DNA of 64,000 nt from Sphaerotilus uruguayifluvii. Lineage in GTDB: Bacteria; Pseudomonadota; Gammaproteobacteria; Burkholderiales; Burkholderiaceae_C. Location: assembly GCF_013294065.1 (NCBI RefSeq), contig NZ_JABSNM010000005.1:1-64000 (forward strand), read 5' to 3'. The notes under the pieces are model-generated. The model had not been told where the DNA came from. It was given only the letters and a program-made list of their open reading frames with translations, and did no database searches. Within the stretch, counting starts at the first letter, position 1; every line of letters begins with the position of its first letter. Both the position numbers and the translations under genes were made by a program. This document shows positions 58,484 to 64,000 of this stretch, piece after piece.

Positions 58484-60820
58484 ATGCAACAGCTTCCCCT
58501 GGTCCGGGCCCTGAGCCTGGCGTTTCCGCTCGCCTGCGCGCTCCCCGTCTCCGCGCAGGCCGACGAGGGCGACAGCCCCCCCGTCAAGTCGCTTGGCCTG
58601 ATCGTCGTCACCGGCACGCAGCCGACCTCGCTGCCGACGCAGATCTCGACGACGATCGAAGGCATCAAGGGCGCCGAGATCGCCGAGAAGATCAACGCCA
58701 CCGACGCCGAAGACGCGCTGCGCTACTTCCCGAGCCTGCTGGTGCGCAAGCGCTACATCGGCGACTACAACCACGCGGTGCTGTCCAGCCGCGCCTCGGG
58801 CACCGGCAACAGCGCGCGCTCGATGGTCTATGCCGACGGCATCCTGCTGTCGAACTACCTCGGCAACGGCGCGACCTTCACGCCGCGCTGGGGCCTGGTG
58901 ACGCCCGAGGAGATCGAGCGGGTCGACGTGCTCTACGGCCCGTTCTCGGCCGCCTATCCCGGCAACTCCGCCGGCGCCGTGGTCGACTACGTGACCCGCA
59001 TGCCCCGGCAGTTCGAGGCCCACGCCCAGGTCGGCTACTTCACGCAGCCGTTCTCGCTCTACGGCACCGAGGCGACCGCCTCCGGCCAGCAGGCCAGCGC
59101 CTCGCTCGGCAGCCGGGACGGCGCGTTCTCGTGGTGGTTCAACCTCAACCGCACCGACAGCACGGGCCAGCCGCTGACCTTCCCGACCAGGCTGGTCAGC
59201 AGCGGCACCACGCCGACCGCCGCAGCGCCCGGCACGGCGGTGACCGGCGCGGTGCTCGACCAGGACAAGAGCGGCAACCCCTGGTACCTGCTCGGCACCG
59301 CGACCCGCTACCACACGATCCAGGACCACGCCAAGCTGAAGCTCGCCTACGACTTCGACCCGACCGTGCGCGCCGCCTACACGCTGGGCGTGTGGAACAA
59401 CCAGGCCACCAGCCAGTCCGAGAGCTTCCTGCGCGACGCCAGCGGCCAGCCCTTCTACGCCGGCACCGCCAACATCGGCGGCAGGAACTACACGATCGCC
59501 GCCACCGATTTCGGCCAGTCGCGCGAGCAGCTCGAACACGTCATGCACGGCCTGTCGGTCAAGAGCCGCACCCGCGGGGTCTTCGACTGGGAGGTGGCGG
59601 TGTCGCTGTATGACTACCGCAAGGACTTGCAGCGCACCCCGACGGTGGCCAGGCCCGCCGCGGACCTCGGCGGCGCCGGGCGGCTCACCGACCTGGGCGG
59701 CACCGGCTGGGACACGCTGACGCTGAAGGGCGTCTGGCGCCCCGAGGGCGTGGACGGCGAGCACATCGTCGACTTCGGCGTGCAGCAGGACCGCTACCGC
59801 TGGCGCCAGCTCGTCAGCAACACGGGCGACTGGATCGGCGGCGATGCCACCAGCCCCTTCACCGACTTCGGCGGCCGCACGCAGCTGCGCAGCGCCTACG
59901 CGCAGGACGCCTGGACGCTCTCGTCGCAGTGGAAGACCGTGCTGGGCCTGCGCGCCGAGCAGTGGCGCGCGTTCGAGGGCTACAAGGTCGCCTCGGGCGG
60001 GCAGCGCGTCGTCTATGCGGATCGCCGGGAGACCTGGCTGTCGCCCAAGGCCGCCGTGGGCTACCAGGCGGCCGCGGACTGGACGCTCAAGCTCGCCAGC
60101 GGCCGGGCGGTGCGCATGCCGACGGTGGGCGAGCTGTTCCAGGGCGGCCTGAGCAGCAGCGGCACCTATGTCGCGTCCGACCCGGTCACCAACCCGGACC
60201 TGCGGCCGGAGAAGTCGTGGACCACCGAACTCAGCTCCGAATGGGACCACGGCACGCACCAGTGGCGCACGACGCTGTTCCACGAGCTGACGAAGGACGC
60301 GCTGTATTCGCAGAGCGCCGTCGTCGACGGCAAGACCGTCACCAGCACCCAGAACATCGACCGCATGCGTACCGTCGGCCTGGAGCTGGCCTGCCGCGGT
60401 CAGGACGTGGGCTGGCGCGGCATCGACCTGAACGCCAGCGCCACCTGGACGCGCTCGCGCATCCTCGACAACGCCGGCTACGTGAGCACGCCGGGCGACA
60501 CGATCGGCAAGCAGCAGCCGCGCGTGCCGATGTGGCGCGGCAGCCTGCTGGTCACCTGGCGCGCCACGCCGCAGCTCAGCGTGAGCTACGGCGCCCGCGC
60601 CGCCAGCAACCAGTACGGCACGCTCAACAACAGCGATCCGAACGGCTTCACCTACCAGGGCTTCTCGAAGTTCTTCACCACCGACCTGCGCCTGCGCTAC
60701 CGCTTCGACCGGCAGTGGTCGGCGGCCTTCGGCATCGACAACCTGAACAACTATCAATACTGGAACTTCCACCCGTACCCGCAGCGCACCTACAGCGCCG
60801 ATCTGAAGTTCGACCTGTGA
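58484..60820 (+). CDS. TonB-dependent outer-membrane receptor, probably for a metal
   Basis: 778 residues. Signal peptide (ends near VSAQA), a TonB-box-like LIVVTGTQ, a plug domain (about 40-160, with EEIERVDVLYGPFSAAYPGNSAGAVV split over its usual motif), and a 22-strand-type barrel to the C-terminus (RTYSADLKFDL). Ligand cannot be read from sequence, but the gene lies between a DUF2946-like gene and a YcnI copper-binding gene, the context of copper receptors such as OprC. No Fur box, cobalamin riboswitch or TPP element was recognised in the 88 bases upstream. Confidence 0.85.
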   Translation: MQQLPLVRALSLAFPLACALPVSAQADEGDSPPVKSLGLIVVTGTQPTSLPTQISTTIEGIKGAEIAEKINATDAEDALRYFPSLLVRKRYIGDYNHAVLSSRASGTGNSARSMVYADGILLSNYLGNGATFTPRWGLVTPEEIERVDVLYGPFSAAYPGNSAGAVVDYVTRMPRQFEAHAQVGYFTQPFSLYGTEATASGQQASASLGSRDGAFSWWFNLNRTDSTGQPLTFPTRLVSSGTTPTAAAPGTAVTGAVLDQDKSGNPWYLLGTATRYHTIQDHAKLKLAYDFDPTVRAAYTLGVWNNQATSQSESFLRDASGQPFYAGTANIGGRNYTIAATDFGQSREQLEHVMHGLSVKSRTRGVFDWEVAVSLYDYRKDLQRTPTVARPAADLGGAGRLTDLGGTGWDTLTLKGVWRPEGVDGEHIVDFGVQQDRYRWRQLVSNTGDWIGGDATSPFTDFGGRTQLRSAYAQDAWTLSSQWKTVLGLRAEQWRAFEGYKVASGGQRVVYADRRETWLSPKAAVGYQAAADWTLKLASGRAVRMPTVGELFQGGLSSSGTYVASDPVTNPDLRPEKSWTTELSSEWDHGTHQWRTTLFHELTKDALYSQSAVVDGKTVTSTQNIDRMRTVGLELACRGQDVGWRGIDLNASATWTRSRILDNAGYVSTPGDTIGKQQPRVPMWRGSLLVTWRATPQLSVSYGARAASNQYGTLNNSDPNGFTYQGFSKFFTTDLRLRYRFDRQWSAAFGIDNLNNYQYWNFHPYPQRTYSADLKFDL

Positions 60821-60843
60821 CCCTTTTCCCTCGGAGTCTTTCC

Positions 60844-61389
60844 ATGTCCAAGATCCTGTCCCGCGCGCTGCTGTCGTCGGCGCTGTTCCTGTGTGCCGGC
60901 GCGCACGCCCATGTCACGCTGGTCACGCCGTCGGCGGTGGCCGGCAGCTATCACAAGGCCGTGCTGACGATCGGCCACGGCTGCGACGGCCAGCCCACGC
61001 ACACCGTGACCGTGCGCATTCCCGCCGGCTTCCAGGGCGCCAAGCCCGCGCCCAAGCCCGGCTGGACGGTGACGATCCGCCGCGAGCCGCTGGCCCGGCC
61101 CTATGTCAGCCACGGCAGGACCGTCACCGAGGACGTGACCGAGATCGTCTGGAGCGCGCGCAGCGACGAGGCCCGCCTGCCGGACGACCAGTTCGACGAG
61201 TTCGCGGTGCGCGGCCAGATCGCCGTGGCGCCGGGGCCGATGTGGTTCAAGGTGCGTCAGGACTGCCCGGCCGGCCAGCTCGACTGGAGCGAGGTCCCGG
61301 CCGACGGCGGCACGTCGACCCGCGGCCTGAAGGCGCCGGCCGCGCTGCTGCGGGTCGAGCCGGCCGAGGGCGAGCACGCCCATCACTGA
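60844..61389 (+). CDS. YcnI-family (DUF1775) periplasmic copper-binding protein
   Basis: 181 residues. The signal peptide should be cut at AHA/HVTL, leaving H23 as the mature N-terminus. YcnI domains bind Cu(II) with that N-terminal histidine amine (a mononuclear histidine-brace-like site). The domain is clear: HVTLVTPSAVAGSYHKAVLTIGHGCDG, RIPAGFQGAKPAPKPGW, and later WFKVRQDCPAGQLDW. The C-terminus adds EHAHH. It follows the TonB receptor by 23 bases and is probably co-transcribed, handling copper after outer-membrane entry. The membrane copper gene copD and the PCuAC protein that often follow are not present here. Confidence 0.85.
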   Translation: MSKILSRALLSSALFLCAGAHAHVTLVTPSAVAGSYHKAVLTIGHGCDGQPTHTVTVRIPAGFQGAKPAPKPGWTVTIRREPLARPYVSHGRTVTEDVTEIVWSARSDEARLPDDQFDEFAVRGQIAVAPGPMWFKVRQDCPAGQLDWSEVPADGGTSTRGLKAPAALLRVEPAEGEHAHH

Positions 61390-61429
61390 GCCTGACCGGG
61401 CCTGCCCCGACGTCGCGGCGCGCTGTTTC

Positions 61430-61472
61430 AATTGCGACACTTGATATTGCCACTTGAAGTGTTCTAATTGCG
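61430..61472 (+). promoter_or_regulatory. Repeat-rich operator candidate in front of the MerR gene
   Basis: AATTGCG occurs at 61430-61436 and again at 61466-61472. Between them are ACACTT (61437-61442), and the palindrome CACTT-G-AAGTG (61451-61461); CACTTGA itself occurs twice. The block ends 2 bases before the MerR start codon and is AT-rich compared with both sides. This is what an autoregulatory MerR operator/promoter would look like, but the -10 and -35 elements are not certain. Confidence 0.55.
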
Positions 61473-61474
61473 CC

Positions 61475-61915
61475 ATGACGACGACCCCCGACGCCGCCGG
61501 CCACACGCTGGCGGAACTGTGCGCGCTGGTCGATCTGCCGGCCCGGACGGTGCGCTACTACGTGCAGCTCGGGCTGGTGGACCGTCCGGTCGGCGAGACG
61601 CGGGCGGCGCGCTACGGCGCACGGCATCTGGAGCAGCTGCTGCAGATCCGGCGCTGGAGCGCAGCCGGCCTGTCCCTGGAGCGCATCCGGGAGCTGCTGC
61701 ATGGCGAGACGCCGGAGCTTCCCGCCCGCGCGCCTTCGCCCGGCACGGTGACGGTGTGCAGCCATCTGACGGTGGCCGACGGGGTCGCGCTCGTCATCGA
61801 CCCCGGCCGGGCCGGCGTGTCGTCCGAACAGCTGCGCGTCTTCGTGCGTGCGGTCATGGCGGCCTGGGACGAGGCGCTGGGACCGATCGGAGCGGGAGCG
61901 CAGCCGCCCCCCTGA
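61475..61915 (+). CDS. MerR-family transcriptional regulator
   Basis: 146 residues. The N-terminal winged helix-turn-helix of the MerR family is clear (TLAELCALVDLPARTVRYYVQLGLV, RYGARHLEQLLQIRRWSAAGLSLERIRELL). The C-terminal part (about 85-146) is short and has a single cysteine (VTVCSHLTVADGVAL), so a classical metal-binding pair is not evident; effector unknown. Only 21 bases separate it from the VIT/VWA gene, which it probably controls, along with itself, through the repeat block just upstream. An in-frame ATG at 61454 lies inside that block and is less likely. Confidence 0.82.
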   Translation: MTTTPDAAGHTLAELCALVDLPARTVRYYVQLGLVDRPVGETRAARYGARHLEQLLQIRRWSAAGLSLERIRELLHGETPELPARAPSPGTVTVCSHLTVADGVALVIDPGRAGVSSEQLRVFVRAVMAAWDEALGPIGAGAQPPP

Positions 61916-61936
61916 CCGTCGACGAAGGAGCAGCGC

Positions 61937-64000
61937 TTGACCCAGCCCACCGCATCGAACCCGTTCCAGAATTCCCCTGGCTTGCCGGCCGAGCGTCACC
62001 GGCGATCGCCGTCCCTGCCCCTGCTGCGCGGGGCGCGGGTGAGCGGCAAGCTGCGCGGCCTGCTGTTCGAGTCGACGCTGGAGCTGGTCTTCCGCAACGA
62101 CACCGACGAGAGCCTGGAGGTGATCCACACCTTCGCGCTGCCGGCCGGCGCGGTGCTGCTCGACATCGAGGTGCAGCTCGACGGGCAGCGGCTCACCGGC
62201 CGCATCGTGCCCGCGGCGCAGGCCGACATCGGCTACGAGCAGGCGCTGTGCGAGGGGCGCAGCGCGGTGATGCTCGAGTCCAACCGCAACGGCTCCTTCT
62301 CGCTCAACCTCGGCCATCTGCGCCCCGGCGCCGAGTGCGTGCTGCGGCTGGGCCAGGCCTGCGAGCTGCAGCCCCAGGCCGGGCACCTGCGCCTGATCGT
62401 GCCGACGGTGATCGCGCCGCGCTACGGCAACCCCCAGCAGCAGGCCGGGCTGCAGCCCCACCAGGTCGCGCCGGTCTCGCCGACGGTCGAATATCCCTTC
62501 GAGCTGGACCTGCGCCTGCACGGGCCGCTGGCCCGGGCGCGGCTGTCCTCGCCGAGTCATGCGCTGGCGGTCGAGCCCTCCGGCGACGGCCGGAGCGTCG
62601 CGGTCACGCTGGCGCAGCCGGGCTGGCTGGACCGCGATCTGGTGCTGGTGCTGGAGCGGCTGCCGGGGCTGTCGCTGGGGCTGCGCGCCGCGCCGGATGC
62701 GGCGCTGAGGGCGGGCCGCATTCCGGTGCTGCTGGCGATGCCGGTGGTTCCGCCCGAGACGCTGGCGCCGGTCAGCCGGCCGATGCGCCTGAAGATGCTG
62801 ATCGACTGCTCCGGCTCGATGAGCGGCGCCAGCCTGCAGTCCGCGCAGCAGGCGCTGCGCCATGGCATCGCGTCGCTGCGCAGCGGCGACCAGTTCTCGC
62901 TGTCGCGCTTCGGCACCGAGGTGCAGCACCGCAGCCGCGCGCTGTGGACCACCACGCCGGCGAGCCTGCAGGCGGCGCAGGAGTGGGTCGACCATCTGGC
63001 GGCCGATCTGGGCGGCACCGAGATGAGCCGGGCGCTGGCCTCGGTGCTGGCGCTGCCGGCCGACGGTCCCTGCGACGTGCTGCTGGTCACCGACGGCCAG
63101 ATCCACGGCGTCACCGAGCTGATCGAGACCGCGCGGGCGGGCCGGCAGCGCATCTTCGTCGTGGGCATCGGCCCGGCGGTGCCGGAGGCGATGCTGCGCG
63201 AGCTGGCGCTGCAGACCGGCGGCGCCAGCGAGTTCGTCACCCACGGCGAGGCGGTCGGGGGCGCGATGCAGCGGCTTTTCGCGCGGCTGCGCGAGCCGGG
63301 CTGCACCGGGCTGAGGCTGCGGCTGCCTCCGGACGCGGGCGAGCCGATCTGGGCCTCGGCGCCGCCGGACATCGGTTTTCCCGGCGAGACGCTGGTGCTG
63401 CGCCTCTGGCTGGAGCGGCTGCCGGCCGAGGGCGACTTCGTGCTCGAGGGCCTGCCGAGCGATGGCCTCGGTCAGGCGGACGAGCCGGTCGAGCTGGCGC
63501 GGCTGCCGGTGAGCGCGCTCGACGAGGCGGGGGAGAGGCTACCGCGCATGCTGGTCGCGGCCGAGCTGGCGCAGGTGGTGCACGCCCAGGCGCCGGGCAG
63601 CGCGCTGCCGCCGGCGCTGCTCGAGCGGGTGCTGGCCGCGCGGCTGATGTCTTCGGGCACGCGCTTCCTGATGGTCGACGAGCGGCAGGACGTGCCGCCG
63701 GTGCTGACGATGCCGCGCCAGCAGGTGGTGCCGCAGATGGCGACTCCCGATCGGGCCCGCTTCAGTCCGGGTCAAAGGGTGATGCGGCGCGCCAGCGTGA
63801 GCACGAACATGCCGCGTGCGCCCATGACGGAGGCGGACCGCGAGGCCCAGGCGGCCCGTCAAGCCGCCGCCGAACGTGAGGGCGATGCGATCCGCGACAT
63901 GATGATCCGCAAAAGATTCCGCCGGGCCGAGGTGTCGCGCCGCGCCGGTTCGCCGGAGGACTTCCTGCAGACGGTGCTGATCGCGCGGGCCTGGCAGACC
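61937..64000 (+). CDS. VIT and VWA domain protein (runs off the window end)
   Basis: At least 688 residues; no stop before the window ends. The start is a TTG at 61937 with GGAG 8 bases upstream; no ATG lies before the conserved region. A VIT domain (about 30-150; VSGKLRGLLFESTLELVFRN, IGYEQALCEGRSAVMLESN) is followed by a VWA domain with a complete MIDAS D290-x-S292-x-S294 in IDCSGSMSG, then LLVTDGQIHG. The rest is a less conserved C-terminal region with charged helices (MTEADREAQAARQAAAE). VIT-VWA proteins resemble inter-alpha-trypsin inhibitor heavy chains; bacterial functions are poorly known. No signal peptide is seen, so it may be cytoplasmic. Confidence 0.82.
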   Translation, partial: MTQPTASNPFQNSPGLPAERHRRSPSLPLLRGARVSGKLRGLLFESTLELVFRNDTDESLEVIHTFALPAGAVLLDIEVQLDGQRLTGRIVPAAQADIGYEQALCEGRSAVMLESNRNGSFSLNLGHLRPGAECVLRLGQACELQPQAGHLRLIVPTVIAPRYGNPQQQAGLQPHQVAPVSPTVEYPFELDLRLHGPLARARLSSPSHALAVEPSGDGRSVAVTLAQPGWLDRDLVLVLERLPGLSLGLRAAPDAALRAGRIPVLLAMPVVPPETLAPVSRPMRLKMLIDCSGSMSGASLQSAQQALRHGIASLRSGDQFSLSRFGTEVQHRSRALWTTTPASLQAAQEWVDHLAADLGGTEMSRALASVLALPADGPCDVLLVTDGQIHGVTELIETARAGRQRIFVVGIGPAVPEAMLRELALQTGGASEFVTHGEAVGGAMQRLFARLREPGCTGLRLRLPPDAGEPIWASAPPDIGFPGETLVLRLWLERLPAEGDFVLEGLPSDGLGQADEPVELARLPVSALDEAGERLPRMLVAAELAQVVHAQAPGSALPPALLERVLAARLMSSGTRFLMVDERQDVPPVLTMPRQQVVPQMATPDRARFSPGQRVMRRASVSTNMPRAPMTEADREAQAARQAAAEREGDAIRDMMIRKRFRRAEVSRRAGSPEDFLQTVLIARAWQT

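Noticed and set aside
61468-63879. An 803-codon plus-strand open frame starting inside the MerR gene
   Set aside because: It is a frame-shifted shadow of the VIT/VWA gene; the real frame starts at TTG 61937 and contains the MIDAS and VIT motifs.

Overview
The window reads as ordinary chromosome of a high-GC betaproteobacterium, most likely Burkholderiales of the Leptothrix/Sphaerotilus/Rubrivivax (Sphaerotilaceae) type. The reasons are the very strong G/C third-position bias, the secA-argJ, lolB-ispE-tRNA-Gln-prs-rplY-pth, ftsY/rsmD-coaD-ferredoxin and nadK-recN gene orders, and the DUF971-ubiE pair. The genus is an inference. No insertion sequence, prophage, CRISPR array or rRNA was seen.

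Layout. 1-6.6 kb: DciA/DUF721 protein (minus), M23 peptidase, secA, a GNAT acetyltransferase and argJ. 6.6-15.7 kb: one giant minus-strand gene (3,020 codons) for an extracellular adhesin-like protein with 17 tandem Calx-beta repeats, a von Willebrand A domain and a cysteine-rich tail. 15.8-22.1 kb: glycerophosphodiesterase, a 1,307-residue FAD/Fe-S oxidoreductase, DUF971 and ubiE. 22.5-31.5 kb: an exopolysaccharide cluster of the XrtA/PEP-CTERM-associated type (sugar-phosphate transferase, exporter lipoprotein, chain-length protein, tyrosine kinase, outer-membrane barrel, AAA ATPase). It has no exosortase here, and its ATPase carries an extra C-terminal half that resembles UDP-GlcNAc 2-epimerase. 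31.5-41 kb: ftsY, rsmD, coaD, ferredoxin, pth, rplY, prs, tRNA-Gln, ispE, lolB and a TPR protein. 40.3-45 kb: mutM, a dynamin-like GTPase, mutY and a LON-domain protein. 45-50 kb: rapZ, recN, nadK, hrcA and tRNA(CAT). 50-55.5 kb: secreted nuclease, a small unknown protein, periplasmic asparaginase, pilC and pilB. 55.8-61.4 kb: htpG behind a heat-shock promoter, then a DUF2946/TonB-receptor/YcnI group that looks like copper handling. 61.4-64 kb: a MerR regulator and a VIT/VWA protein that runs off the window end.

The housekeeping blocks are conventional. The accessory, surface-related parts (giant adhesin, exopolysaccharide cluster, type IV pilus motor genes, secreted nuclease, VIT/VWA protein) suggest a cell that invests in attachment and extracellular matrix. 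The most unusual points are four: the regularly spaced cysteine in every adhesin repeat, the absence of recognisable RTX or type I secretion sequence in the adhesin C-terminus, the ATPase/epimerase-like fusion, and a composition break inside ispE next to tRNA-Gln.
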